Shown here one piece after another: positions 7,100 through 16,339 of a DNA stretch of 43,158 nt; position 1 is the first letter of the stretch, and the number at the start of each line of letters is the position of its first letter. This DNA is from JAKFWI01 sp035549875 (GTDB lineage: Bacteria > Pseudomonadota > Alphaproteobacteria > Caulobacterales > Aquidulcibacteraceae). The stretch is taken from the NCBI GenBank assembly GCA_035549875.1, contig DASZPV010000117.1, forward strand, positions 1 through 43,158, read 5' to 3'. The notes beneath the pieces are model-generated. The model was not told the origin of the DNA and did not search any database. It worked only from the letters and a program-made list of their open reading frames with translations. The position numbers and the translations under genes were made by a program.

Positions 7100-10000
7100 C
7101 TATTCGGCCGGATGGGCGTGCGGCGCGCCAACGCCGGCGTCCTCAATTCCTTCGATCTCTTTGCGATTCGCCTCGGGCGAGCGCGTAAATCGCGCCATGA
7201 GATCGTAGAAGGTTGGCACGACGAACAGCGTCAGCACCGTGGCGAGCACCACGCCGAACACGATGACGACGCCGATCGTGTGCCTGCTTTCGGCGCCGGC
7301 CCCGCTGCCAAACAAGAGCGGCACGGCGCCGAAGGCGGTGGCCGTGCTGGTCATCAGGATCGGGCGCAGCCGTAATTCGGCCGAGGTGGTGATCGCATCG
7401 CGAATCGACTTGCCCCGGTCGCGCAGTTGATTGGCGAACTCGACGATCAGAATCCCGTTCTTGGCCGCCAGCGCGATCAGGATGATGATCCCGATCTGGC
7501 TGTAAATGTTAAGCGACGAGCCAAACGCATAAAGACCAAACAAGCCGCCGGTCACGGCCAGCGGCACGGTCATCATGATGACCAGGGGATGCACGAAGCT
7601 CTCAAACTGCGCGGCCAGCACCAGGAACACGATCAGCAGCGCAAAGCAAAACGTAAACACGATGGCGCCCGAGGCGTCCTTGAACGCCTTGGCGGCGCCC
7701 GTGTAGCTGAGCTGGACGCTTTGCGAACCCATCTCCTCGCGGATGACCTTCTCCATCTCGTTGAGCGCCGTGCCCATCGCCACGCCCGGCGGCAGATTGG
7801 CGCTGATCTGCACCGCGGCCATGCGATTGAGGCGCGGGCGGGTGGACTGGTCGCCCTGCGTTTTAGAGGTGACCACCGAAGCGAGCGGAATGAGCTGGCC
7901 CGTCGTGTCAGAGCGGACATATTTGTCCGTCAGGTCGGCCATTTCAGAGCGTTCGGAACGCTCGGCCTGCAGGTAAACGTAATACTCTTCGCCATTGCGC
8001 GTAAACGTATTGACGCGTCGCGAACCCATTGTCGCCTCCAGCGCGCGGCCGACGGCCTGAACCGAAACGCCAAGCGCGGCCGCGCGCTCCCTATCGATAT
8101 CGACAACCACACGCGGAGAATTGGGTTCAAAATCTGAAAGCGGTCGCAAGAAGTTTGGGCTTGTCCGCAAACGGGCGACGACCCGCTCGGCCAATGCGGC
8201 CAGCGGCTCGTATTCCGGTCCGCCGAGCGCGATGCTGACAGCCCCGCCCTTTGAGCCTCCCCCACCGCTACTAATCGCGTCGGGCGAGTTTACCCGAAAT
8301 GTAGCGCCGGTGATGCGCGCGAGGCGTGTTTCCAACTCGCCCATCAATTCCACCGCTGACCGGCTCCGCTTGTTCCATGGCGCCAAAAACAAAGGACTTT
8401 GCCCGCTGGTGAAGTTCTGCGCGCCCGCGAAGCCGGGCGTAAGGGTAATCTCGCGCAGTACTTCCCCGGTCGCGACATAGCTTCGCGTGATCTCCTCGGC
8501 TTGATCCATCACCGATTTGGCGGTGGCGAAATTTGTTCCTTCGTCCGCGGCCATGGAGATCATGATGAACCCGCGGTCTTCCTTCGGAACCAATTCCGAG
8601 GGCAGCCGGGAATAAAGATAAGCGCCCATCAAGAACACAAAGCCAAATATTGCATACACGCCGATCTTGTTGTTTAGCGCCCCAATCAATGATTCTCGGT
8701 AGGAAGTGCGAACAGCGCCCAATATCTCGTTCGTCCTGCGGATGAGCCAGCCCTCTTGCCCAACGGGGCGCAAAGTCTTGGAGCACATCATCGGCGTCAG
8801 GCTGAGCGAACAGAACGCAGAAATGACCACCACGCCGGCGACCGTGGCCGCCAATTCAGTAAACAATTTCCCGACATACCCGCCGATAAACAAGAGCGGC
8901 GTAAAGACTGCGACCATCACTGCTGAAGTTGCGATCACCGCGAAGGCGACTTCGCCGGCGCCGCGCAATGCGGCTACTTTCGTGGGCTCGCCATCGTCAA
9001 CGCGGCGCTGAATATTCTCCAGCACGACGATTGAATCGTCCACCACGATGCCGATCGACAGCACAAGCGCCAAGAGCGTCAGCAGGTTGATCGAAAAGCC
9101 AAATATAGCCAGCACGGCAAAAACGCCGATCATGCAAACCGGGATGACCGCCGCCGGGATCGCCGCGGCGCGGAACGACCCCAAAAACAGAAAGATAACA
9201 AGCACCACAAGAGCGATCGCCTCGCCCAAGGTCTTGTATACTTCGTGGATCGCCTGAGAGATGAATACTGTGTTGTCGGATGTCAGATCGATTGACATGC
9301 CCGCAGGCAGCGTTTTGCGAATTTCAGCAACCTCAGCGGCTACCGCCTTGGCTACGTCAAGCGAATTTGCCTTGGATTGGCGAACGATGCCGACGCCTAC
9401 AGCGTCAACCCCATTGGCGCGGAAAACGCGGCGGGTGTCTTCAGGCGCAAGTTCTACGCGCGCCACATCGCCTAGGCGCACAGACGGTCCATTTGGATCT
9501 CGGCTTATCGCAATCCGTGCGAACTCCTCGGGCGTAGCGAAGCTGCGCTCAACGCGCAGCGTGTAGTCGCGCTTCAATCCCTCAAGGTATCCAGCGGGCG
9601 TTTCCACGTTTTGACGTCTGATGGCGCTCTCGATGTCATCGACGGTCAATCCACGCGCGGCCAGCCCTGCCGGATCGATCCAGACCTTCATCGCCGGCTT
9701 TAGCTGCCCGCCCATGCGTATCGTGGACACGCCGTCAATCGTAGCCAGCCGTTCAGCAATAACCCGCTGAACATAATCGCTCAGTTCCATCCGGCTGATT
9801 TGTTTTGACGTGACGGAATACCAGATGATCGGCGAAGCGTCGGCATCGGCCTTTGACACGATCGGCTCGTCGGCGTCGATTGGCATAGAATTGCGCGCGC
9901 GCGCAACGGCGTTACGAACGTCGTTCGTCGCAGCTTCCAGGTCACGTTCCAGCTTGAACGTAATATTGACCGACCCGCGACCGTCGCGGCTTGCTGAACT

Positions 10001-10240
10001 GATCGTGTCTATGCCTTCAATGCCGGAGAGCTGATTTTCAATTGGGCGCGTTATTTGAGTTTCGATGACTTGCGCTGAGGCGCCGCCATAAGAAACGTCC
10101 ACGCCGACGACCGGTTGATCTACGTCCGGTAATTCCCGCAATGGCAATTTGAAGAACGCGATTGCTCCGAAAACGATTATGATGAGGCTCATCACAGTCG
10201 CGAGCACCGGCCGGCGCACTGATATGTCGGAAAGCACCAT
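7100..10240 (-). CDS. RND multidrug efflux permease (HAE1/AcrB type)
   Basis: Inner-membrane proton/drug antiporter of 1046 aa, the normal length of the HAE1 family. Visible are the N-terminal helix (RRPVLATVMSLIIIVFGAIA), two large periplasmic loops, and the TM4 proton-relay motif GIVVDDSIVVLENIQRRV with the Asp pair. The second transmembrane half has the family-typical AAKNGILIVEFANQLRDRG and ends near ATVLTLFVVPTFYDLM. It functions as a trimer with a periplasmic adaptor and an outer-membrane channel. The adaptor is encoded two bases upstream in the same operon, while no TolC-type channel or TetR regulator lies nearby, so the channel is presumably encoded elsewhere. The substrate is unknown. 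Confidence 0.95.
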   Translation of the reverse strand: MVLSDISVRRPVLATVMSLIIIVFGAIAFFKLPLRELPDVDQPVVGVDVSYGGASAQVIETQITRPIENQLSGIEGIDTISSASRDGRGSVNITFKLERDLEAATNDVRNAVARARNSMPIDADEPIVSKADADASPIIWYSVTSKQISRMELSDYVQRVIAERLATIDGVSTIRMGGQLKPAMKVWIDPAGLAARGLTVDDIESAIRRQNVETPAGYLEGLKRDYTLRVERSFATPEEFARIAISRDPNGPSVRLGDVARVELAPEDTRRVFRANGVDAVGVGIVRQSKANSLDVAKAVAAEVAEIRKTLPAGMSIDLTSDNTVFISQAIHEVYKTLGEAIALVVLVIFLFLGSFRAAAIPAAVIPVCMIGVFAVLAIFGFSINLLTLLALVLSIGIVVDDSIVVLENIQRRVDDGEPTKVAALRGAGEVAFAVIATSAVMVAVFTPLLFIGGYVGKLFTELAATVAGVVVISAFCSLSLTPMMCSKTLRPVGQEGWLIRRTNEILGAVRTSYRESLIGALNNKIGVYAIFGFVFLMGAYLYSRLPSELVPKEDRGFIMISMAADEGTNFATAKSVMDQAEEITRSYVATGEVLREITLTPGFAGAQNFTSGQSPLFLAPWNKRSRSAVELMGELETRLARITGATFRVNSPDAISSGGGGSKGGAVSIALGGPEYEPLAALAERVVARLRTSPNFLRPLSDFEPNSPRVVVDIDRERAAALGVSVQAVGRALEATMGSRRVNTFTRNGEEYYVYLQAERSERSEMADLTDKYVRSDTTGQLIPLASVVTSKTQGDQSTRPRLNRMAAVQISANLPPGVAMGTALNEMEKVIREEMGSQSVQLSYTGAAKAFKDASGAIVFTFCFALLIVFLVLAAQFESFVHPLVIMMTVPLAVTGGLFGLYAFGSSLNIYSQIGIIILIALAAKNGILIVEFANQLRDRGKSIRDAITTSAELRLRPILMTSTATAFGAVPLLFGSGAGAESRHTIGVVIVFGVVLATVLTLFVVPTFYDLMARFTRSPEANRKEIEGIEDAGVGAPHAHPAE

Positions 10241-10242
10241 CG

Positions 10243-11559
10243 CTAGATTCCCCCGCGCGTGCGCACTCCGCCCGCCGCGCTGGCGCCGCTCTTGGCGCCG
10301 CCCGTGTTTATCCGCACCGGCTGGCCTGGCCGCACGCGGAGCATGCCGTTAACGATGATCTTGTCGCCGCTGTCCAGTCCGCCCAGCACTTCCACGTTAC
10401 CGTTCATGCGCCGGCCCGCTACGAGCTTTACCTTTTCGACGCTTGCCATCGGGCCTTTGCTGACGACCCTATAAACGTAAACCGCGTCTCCCTCGTCGAT
10501 CAGGGCGATCTCCGGCGCCGCCAAAACCGAAACCGCACCCGAACGGACCTCCACGGTCATGAGCATGCCGGGCTTCAGCCTCCCGGTCTGATTGGGAAGC
10601 AGGGCCCGCACCCGCACCGTCCTGGTCTGCGGGTTGATGCGGCTATCGACCTGATCGATGCGTCCGGCGAACTCAACACCAGGGAACGCCGCCGCCTTCG
10701 CAATCAGCGGCACGTTCTTCTTCATTTTCGCCAATTGGGCCTCGGGCACGTCGAAGTCGAGCTTGATGACAGACGTGTCGTCCAGCGTCGCGATCGCAGT
10801 GCCCGGCGTGGCGAGCAAGCCGGGGCTGGCGGTGCGCAAACCGACAACACCGTCAAACGGCGCCCTGATTGTGCGGTCGCTGATGCGCGACAGCATGCCT
10901 TCGACTTGCGCCTGCGACCGATTTTGCGCCGCCTGCGCCTCCTCGACCTTCGCCTTCGGCGCGAAGCCTTTCTGATAGAGTTCGTTGTAGCGCTCAAAGG
11001 CGCTCTTATCGACCGCGAGTTGAGCGCGCGCGTTGTTCAGGTCGGCCTGTTGTTCGACGTTGGCGAGTTCAACTAGAACCTGGCCCTTCTTGACCCGGTC
11101 TCCGCTATCGAACCGTATCTTGCGGATCACGTCGCTGACCTTCGAGGTCACCGTGATCGACTCGCGCGCCTGGGCCGTGCCCAGCGCCTGAACCGCATCG
11201 TAAAACTGCGCCGGCGCAATCGCCGCGACATCGACCAGGGGCGCGCCCCCGCCGCCTTGTCCGCCGCCGCCCCCGCCGCCCTTGCGTTCGGCGCTCTGGG
11301 CCCCGGCGCCCTTGCCGGCATCGCCTTTCCCGTTGGCGCTCTTGTCGCCCTGGGAGCCGCCGCCCTGACCGGGCCCGCCCCCCTTGCCGCCGCCAGACGC
11401 TTGCTGGCCATGTCCGTCACCGAACGCCAGGCCGACAAGGTCCTTCAGCAGAATAACGCCGGTCATGGTGGCGATAAGCGCCACCACGGCGGCGGCGAAG
11501 CTATATTGCCGCAGGACGCCGCGGCTGAGCATTTCCTTGATCTGCATAACGCGTCCCAT
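10243..11559 (-). CDS. RND efflux periplasmic adaptor (membrane fusion protein)
   Basis: Protein of 438 aa that bridges an RND permease to an outer-membrane channel. One membrane anchor lies at about residues 20-45 (FAAAVVALIATMTGVILLK). It is followed by an unusually long Gly/Lys/Ser low-complexity stretch (about residues 50-105), then the HlyD-type beta-barrel, lipoyl and alpha-hairpin segments (ITVTSKVSDVIRKI, FDSGDRVKKGQVLVEL, IRAPFDGVVGLR) and the membrane-proximal domain (GLDSGDKIIVNGM). It is first in a two-gene operon: its stop is two bases before the permease ATG, whose GGGGGAA ribosome site lies in this gene's end. The Gly-rich insert is atypical and probably acts as a flexible spacer. 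Confidence 0.92.
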   Translation of the reverse strand: MGRVMQIKEMLSRGVLRQYSFAAAVVALIATMTGVILLKDLVGLAFGDGHGQQASGGGKGGGPGQGGGSQGDKSANGKGDAGKGAGAQSAERKGGGGGGGQGGGGAPLVDVAAIAPAQFYDAVQALGTAQARESITVTSKVSDVIRKIRFDSGDRVKKGQVLVELANVEQQADLNNARAQLAVDKSAFERYNELYQKGFAPKAKVEEAQAAQNRSQAQVEGMLSRISDRTIRAPFDGVVGLRTASPGLLATPGTAIATLDDTSVIKLDFDVPEAQLAKMKKNVPLIAKAAAFPGVEFAGRIDQVDSRINPQTRTVRVRALLPNQTGRLKPGMLMTVEVRSGAVSVLAAPEIALIDEGDAVYVYRVVSKGPMASVEKVKLVAGRRMNGNVEVLGGLDSGDKIIVNGMLRVRPGQPVRINTGGAKSGASAAGGVRTRGGI

Positions 11560-11657
11560 GTCCTGCGGCGTCCCTATAGCCCTTCCGCGTTGCGCGGATG
11601 TGATTGCTCTCTCTCAATTTATGGCGAGATCGCTACATTATGCTTACCGGGAAGCAG

Positions 11658-12353
11658 TTATCGGGCGCTCCACCAGCCAAGGACCAGCGCCATTTCGCCG
11701 CCGTCTCTGCCCAAACCGTGCCTGAAACCTGCCTGTAGCCCGTGCCCCGCATCGGTAAAACGCGTCGCCGACAACTGAACTTTCTCGGTTTGCCTGCCTC
11801 GTTCGCCTATTGAGAGGTCTCGATCGACAAACGCCTGGCCCAGAATTAACCAGCGCGCGCCTGCTCTCCACCCCGCGGTAAGGTCGAACCGTCCGTGGTT
11901 GCAGCCGGAGCCGCGGAGGCGATAGGCGCCCTCCGCGTTAACGAACATGTTTCCCCAGGCGCGCCCTGCCAAAGCGCGGATTTCGCCGCCGGTCCCATCA
12001 CAGGCCGCACTGGGTTCATACGTCCATGTCAGGCCAGCCTGGACAGCCACGGCGCCGTTTACTGGCATAACCGGCGACCATTTGAGGCCCACCAGCCCTT
12101 CCCCGCGCCAGCCCGCCGGATCGTAGTCCGCGGAAATATCGGCATGGGTTTGGGACACTATTCCCCAGCGCGGCGCCACCTGACGTTCTTGATAAAGATC
12201 GGCCTCCACGAAGCTCCGGTCGTCCCGTTCGCCGTAAGCAATCGAACCGATGGTCTGCTTTTCAGCGCTCCAAGCGCCAGCCTTAGCGGCCGACGGCATT
12301 GTTGCCGCGACCCCCACAATAAGCGCCCGCACTAAGTGGTTTGGCGCTTGCAT
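11658..12353 (-). CDS. predicted exported beta-barrel protein
   Basis: Protein of 231 aa with a predicted signal peptide (cleavage near AAKAGAW, about residue 26). The rest has alternating polar/hydrophobic, Gly- and aromatic-rich strands (GLVGLKWSPVMPVNG, NAEGAYRLRGSG, AGWRAGARWLILGQAF), ending in a terminal strand with aromatic residues (MALVLGWWSAR). That pattern fits a small outer-membrane beta-barrel. Two cysteines (in SAACDG and GSGCNHG) could form a disulphide. I do not recognise a named family. It is divergent from the NAD kinase gene, with 62 bases between starts, and about 100 bases downstream of it on the same strand begins the RND operon. Confidence 0.7.
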   Translation of the reverse strand: MQAPNHLVRALIVGVAATMPSAAKAGAWSAEKQTIGSIAYGERDDRSFVEADLYQERQVAPRWGIVSQTHADISADYDPAGWRGEGLVGLKWSPVMPVNGAVAVQAGLTWTYEPSAACDGTGGEIRALAGRAWGNMFVNAEGAYRLRGSGCNHGRFDLTAGWRAGARWLILGQAFVDRDLSIGERGRQTEKVQLSATRFTDAGHGLQAGFRHGLGRDGGEMALVLGWWSAR

Positions 12354-12415
12354 CGCCGTCTCGCCCGTCGCGACACCGTGACGGGGACAAAGATTGCTGT
12401 CAAACCGAGCCCGTC

Positions 12416-13183
12416 ATGCCCTCGGCCCCGCGCCTTCACTTCACCGCCAGCCCCCGCCCGGAAGCGCTCGATGCGCTGCGCCGGCTAAGCCAGCGTTATG
12501 GCGACGTCGGCGAGGCGGATGCCGAGATCATCGTCGCGCTTGGGGGAGACGGCCACATGCTGGCCACGCTGCGCCGCCGGATGACCGACCGAAAGCCGGT
12601 TTACGGCATGAACCGCGGCACAATCGGCTTTCTGATGAACGATTTTAACGGAGAGGGCCTGCTCGAACGGCTAGCGAAAGCCGAAACCGTCCGCATAAGG
12701 CCCTTGCTGATGCGGGCGCAAACCATCTCAGGGGCAACGGAAGAGCGGCGGGCCATCAACGAAGTATCGCTTTTGCGCCAGACCGCGCAGACGGCGCGCA
12801 TTCGCGTCATCGTCGATGGCAAAGAACGCATGGCGGATTTGGCCTGCGATGGCGTACTGGTCGCCACGCCAGCCGGCTCCACCGCCTATAATCTTTCGGC
12901 GCACGGCCCCATTTTGCCGATCGGGGCGCAGCTTCTGGCGCTTACGCCCATCAGCGCGTTTCGTCCCCGCCGCTGGCGCGGGGCGTTGTTGCCGCAGAAC
13001 GCCTACGTGCGTCTTGAGGTGCTTGAGCCAAAGCTGAGGCCAGTCAGCGCCTCAGCGGACAATCTGGAAGTCCGCGACGTGGTTTCCGTGGACATATCCG
13101 AGGACAAACTCAGCCTCACCATGCTGTTCGACGAAGGCTTTGCGCTGGATGAAAGGGTCCTGCGGGAACAATTTTCAGTCTGA
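12416..13183 (+). CDS. nadK: NAD kinase
   Basis: Protein of 255 aa, the usual length in alphaproteobacteria, which phosphorylates NAD to NADP. The nucleotide motif GGDGHML is at 43-49 (the Asp is the catalytic base), followed by GMNRGTIGFLMN near 64-75. The NEVSLLR segment and the second conserved region DGVLVATPAGSTAYNLSAHG complete the signature. The ATG at 12416 gives the family N-terminus, whereas an in-frame extension to 12341 overlaps the divergent gene's start and shows no similarity. The gene is monocistronic or linked to the Hpt gene 46 bases downstream. It is the sole NADP-forming enzyme visible here. Confidence 0.95.
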   Translation: MPSAPRLHFTASPRPEALDALRRLSQRYGDVGEADAEIIVALGGDGHMLATLRRRMTDRKPVYGMNRGTIGFLMNDFNGEGLLERLAKAETVRIRPLLMRAQTISGATEERRAINEVSLLRQTAQTARIRVIVDGKERMADLACDGVLVATPAGSTAYNLSAHGPILPIGAQLLALTPISAFRPRRWRGALLPQNAYVRLEVLEPKLRPVSASADNLEVRDVVSVDISEDKLSLTMLFDEGFALDERVLREQFSV

Positions 13184-13229
13184 TCTATCAACTGTTTATT
13201 GACCTTACGGCGTCAACCTGCCCGCCATC

Positions 13230-13676
13230 ATGACCGCTGTTCGCGCCAATTCCTCCTGCTTCGATGACCGCGCGATCGAACGCGCCGAAGCCGCCCTCGA
13301 AGCGCTGAGCATCAATTTCGATGAATGGATGGCTGGCGAGATCGAGCGCCTGGACGGGGCGCGTATTGCCGGGCGCCGCGACGGATATACGGACGCCTCG
13401 CTAGACGCGCTATTTCTGCGCGCTCACGACGTCAAAGGCGTCGGCACCACCTACGGCTATCCGCTGATCACCGCCCTCGGCGCGCAGCTTTGCCGCCTCC
13501 TCGACAATCCCGAGGGCCGCCGCGCGGCGCGCGAAACGCCCGCTCTGATCGACGCCCATGTCGATGGCATGCGAGCGATTTTGCGATCGAACTTGAAGGA
13601 CGCCGACGATCGCACGGGCCTGGCGTTGGTGCGCGAGCTGAAATCGCGCGTGGACCGCTGGGCGACTGACGACTGA
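13230..13676 (+). CDS. Hpt (histidine phosphotransfer) domain protein
   Basis: Protein of 148 aa predicted to be an all-helical bundle. Residues 64-74 (RAHDVKGVGTT) carry the Hpt signature H-x-x-K-G, so His66 is the likely phosphoacceptor. Hpt proteins relay phosphoryl groups between receiver domains in multistep two-component signalling. There is no kinase or receiver domain in this protein or in the window, so its partners are unknown. It lies 63 bases upstream of a degenerate EAL-like protein on the same strand, suggesting a small signalling unit. The identification rests on one motif plus helical character. Confidence 0.75.
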   Translation: MTAVRANSSCFDDRAIERAEAALEALSINFDEWMAGEIERLDGARIAGRRDGYTDASLDALFLRAHDVKGVGTTYGYPLITALGAQLCRLLDNPEGRRAARETPALIDAHVDGMRAILRSNLKDADDRTGLALVRELKSRVDRWATDD

Positions 13677-13739
13677 TTAATCCGTATTGACCCTGTTCAT
13701 CGCCCGGTTTTTTAAGGCGTGCGCGCTAGGCTCGCGCCG

Positions 13740-14357
13740 ATGTCCGCCGCTCCCGCCCTCAAATTAGATGTTCGCCGGCCAGCCCCTCGTCCGCGCCTTG
13801 ATTTGCGGACGGGGATCGTCGCGGCCGGTCGGGTCGAAGCTAGCGGCCTTGGATTCGAACAATGGATCGAGACCTTGGCCGCAGCGCGCGACATATGGAA
13901 CGCGGAGGATCGCGCCCAGCCGCTTTCGGCCCCGGCGCCCGCTTTTCTGTTTGAACCCGGCGCCGCCAGCCGTCTCGATGCGCTTTTGCGCGGCGCCGGC
14001 TTCGGCATGCGCAGCGTCACCATCGAGATTGACGAAACCGACCTCATGATCGTTGGCCAAGCCGGGCTCGCCGCTATCGAACGCCTGCGCGCGCGCGGAT
14101 GGGGCGTCGCGCTGGTTTGCGGAGCGGCATGCGCGCTGCCGATCGGCGCGCGTCTGCGCGGCCTGCTGACAGAAATTCTGGTCGAGACGCCCGAGACGCT
14201 CTGCCCTGAGCTTGCGCTGGATAAGGCGCCAGAGCCCCTGCTGGGCCGTGTACGCGCCGCTAACAATTCCGGAATCGCGGTCACTGCGCTGAATGTGAAG
14301 TCGCCCGCCCACGCCGGAATGCTGATCGCGCTCGGCTTCGACCGCGGCGAGTACTAA
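13740..14357 (+). CDS. degenerate EAL-domain-like protein (predicted non-catalytic)
   Basis: Protein of 205 aa. Its core follows the layout of an EAL (cyclic-di-GMP phosphodiesterase) barrel: TIEIDETDLM matches the lEitEs strand, and AIERLRARGWGVAL matches the helix plus strand before DDFG. The C-terminal NSGIAVTALNVKSPAH...LIALGFDRGEY matches the viAEGVEt...L..lGcd.vQGY region. The catalytic signatures are gone: there is no EAL motif at the start, DDFG is replaced by VCGAA, and EGVE by LNVK. I infer a catalytically dead EAL fold that might bind a nucleotide or protein. The ATG at 13740 was preferred over a GTG seven codons upstream. Its stop overlaps the convergent DUF2336 stop in CTAA. Confidence 0.6.
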   Translation: MSAAPALKLDVRRPAPRPRLDLRTGIVAAGRVEASGLGFEQWIETLAAARDIWNAEDRAQPLSAPAPAFLFEPGAASRLDALLRGAGFGMRSVTIEIDETDLMIVGQAGLAAIERLRARGWGVALVCGAACALPIGARLRGLLTEILVETPETLCPELALDKAPEPLLGRVRAANNSGIAVTALNVKSPAHAGMLIALGFDRGEY

Positions 14358-15493
14358 GCGCTCTTGCGGCCCGGCGCCGCGTGTGTGGCGTTTAGCTTTT
14401 CCAGCAGATAATCCAGATCGTCGCGAGGGACCGATTGGAAGAGGGTCAGCACGCGCTCAATCATGCGCTGGCGGAACGCCTCGCGGTCGTCATCAAAGCC
14501 GTCGCTTTCGATCTGGTGGTACACGTCTATAGCGGCGCGAAACGCCGGAAACAGCCGTGTGGGCAGGCCTGACCGATCAAAGATGGCTTTGAGGCCAAGC
14601 GGCCCGCCGTCATGCATCATCAGCCACGCGCGGTGATGCGGCAGCCCGCTCAATTCGGCCATCGCGTGCTCGACGAATTCCATATGACCGAGGCACAGCG
14701 CGCGCATGATGAGCGAAGGCGTAAGCCTGCCTTGCAGCGTCATTTGCCGCGCAAAACGCGGCATGTCCGATTGCAGGCCGGCCTGCTCGACGAGGTCGAG
14801 CGTGGCCCGTTCGCGCGCGCCGCTGGCAAGGTCGATGGCCAGTTGCGGCGGCACTTCGTGATGATTGACCAGATAGTCGAACACCTCGCCAGTCACCACG
14901 GCGATCAGCCGCTCGACGATCGTCACCGGCAAAACGCGCCTGCGCGCCATGGTCTCGGTGATGCTGGGCCGGTCGCCCATACGCTGGAGCACGGTCTGAA
15001 GACCTTGCTGATCGAACTGCGCGTTGTCGTTGGCGAGCGCGGTTTGAACCGCATCTGGATGTCCAAACACAGCGATCGCCCCGGTGACAGCGGGGCTTAG
15101 CCTATCGCGGCCCGCAACCGCCGCCTGCTTGCCGGGCGGCGCGGCGCGGATGATTTCCACCAGATCGGCGTCCGACAGCACCGGCGAATGCTGCAAAACC
15201 GGCAGCGCGATGGCGTCGATGTCCTGCGCCAGTTTCAGCGCCAGTTTACGCGGCAGCTTTGGCGAGTTCTGCAGCGCCACGGCCAGCGCACGGCGCACAC
15301 TGACGGCCGCGTCCGCCGCCATCATCGCCAGTATTTCCTCAGCGTGCGCGCGATCGGCCTCGCTCAGCGGCGCGTGGTCGATGCTCCGGCAGATCTTGTA
15401 AGTGGCGGCCGCGCGTTCTTCCTCGCTCGCGCCTTTGATCAGGGCGCGGATATCGGCATCGGTCAGTTGCGCCCGCATGGTCACGACGGACAT
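14354..15493 (-). CDS. DUF2336 domain protein
   Basis: Protein of 379 aa of the DUF2336 family (PF10098), found mainly in alphaproteobacteria and of unknown function. The whole length is built of HEAT-like helical repeats (for example DAAVSVRRALAVALQNSPKLP and HSPVLSDADLVEIIRAAP), with the family-typical RLSPAVTGAI and LTPSLIMRALCLGHMEFVEHAM segments. It is predicted soluble with no signal peptide. I chose the ATG at 15493, preceded by AAGGA nine bases upstream, over a start eight codons earlier. It lies downstream of a lytic transglycosylase gene on the same strand, a neighbourhood compatible with an envelope or motility role (inference). Confidence 0.85.
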   Translation of the reverse strand: MSVVTMRAQLTDADIRALIKGASEEERAAATYKICRSIDHAPLSEADRAHAEEILAMMAADAAVSVRRALAVALQNSPKLPRKLALKLAQDIDAIALPVLQHSPVLSDADLVEIIRAAPPGKQAAVAGRDRLSPAVTGAIAVFGHPDAVQTALANDNAQFDQQGLQTVLQRMGDRPSITETMARRRVLPVTIVERLIAVVTGEVFDYLVNHHEVPPQLAIDLASGARERATLDLVEQAGLQSDMPRFARQMTLQGRLTPSLIMRALCLGHMEFVEHAMAELSGLPHHRAWLMMHDGGPLGLKAIFDRSGLPTRLFPAFRAAIDVYHQIESDGFDDDREAFRQRMIERVLTLFQSVPRDDLDYLLEKLNATHAAPGRKSA

Positions 15494-15589
15494 GGGTCTT
15501 GTCCTTCCACGCCTCAAGCGCGGGTGATTCCCGCTCGCGGCCTTAGCCCGCCAGCGTGGGCCGAAGCCCGTTAACGAAACCTTGCCGCG

Positions 15590-16294
15590 CTAACGCTCAT
15601 TGTCGCGCCGGTAGGCCCGCAGCGCGACCGCCCACAGATCGAGGCCCAACGTCTCACCGAGCGCGGTCAGCAGCGAAGCGGCCGGCGGCGCGGACAGAGA
15701 CGCCGACGCCGCCGGCGCCATGGACGTATATTCGCGCGCGGGGTTAGGCGTCAGGTTGAGCCTGGCAAGCAGCGCCGCGGCAGAAACCGGGACGCCATCC
15801 TTGCTGTAAAACAGCCCTCGATTAGCCGCCGCCGCCTTGGGGAATAAGTCGGCTGCGTGCGCTTCTGGCGGCGCCTGGATCAACTTTGCGGCGCCCTCCA
15901 CCCCCAGAACATGCGCCGCGTAAAGTTCGCCCGGCTGCGCCGCCCTGCCCAGTTTGGCCTCCAGCGTCGCGCCGTTTTCCCGCGTCAGTTCGCCCGCCAT
16001 CTGCGCGGCGAGTTCGGGATCGTACCTGAGATCGAGAAGTTTTTTGCGCCCAGCCGCATCGGCCGCCGGCGCAAGCCCGTATTTCGCGCCGTACTTGTCC
16101 ACGAGATCGAGCCAGGTGCTTTCGATAAACTGGAAAAGTCCGGCGGCGGAAGACGTCTTGGCCTGGGCGTTGCGATCCAGCCCGCTTTCGCGCTTGGCGG
16201 TTTCCAGCAGCGCGCCGAAATCCACGCCGGTGGATTGCGAGGCGCGCTCCACCGCCTGGATCGCCGCCTGCTGCAAGGCTGAATCGACGCGCAT
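15590..16294 (-). CDS. SLT-type lytic transglycosylase domain protein
   Basis: Protein of 234 aa. Residues about 25-130 form a soluble-lytic-transglycosylase-like domain: catalytic Glu36 in AKRESGLD, then SSAAGLFQFIESTWLDLV at 48-65 and the ELYAAHVLGVEGAAKLI helix. The C-terminal part is Ala/Pro-rich with a final hydrophobic helix (LLTALGETLGLDLWAVALRAYR). No Sec signal peptide is visible, as in rod/flagellum-associated transglycosylases of alphaproteobacteria. The enzyme class cleaves the MurNAc-GlcNAc bond forming anhydro-muropeptides. It lies 45 bases downstream of the SLOG gene on the same strand, so it may be co-transcribed with the patatin-SLOG pair and DUF2336. Confidence 0.85.
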   Translation of the reverse strand: MRVDSALQQAAIQAVERASQSTGVDFGALLETAKRESGLDRNAQAKTSSAAGLFQFIESTWLDLVDKYGAKYGLAPAADAAGRKKLLDLRYDPELAAQMAGELTRENGATLEAKLGRAAQPGELYAAHVLGVEGAAKLIQAPPEAHAADLFPKAAAANRGLFYSKDGVPVSAAALLARLNLTPNPAREYTSMAPAASASLSAPPAASLLTALGETLGLDLWAVALRAYRRDNER

Positions 16295-16339
16295 GACCGA
16301 TCATCCGCGCGCTTATGGTGAATCAGAGGTTAATCGCGA

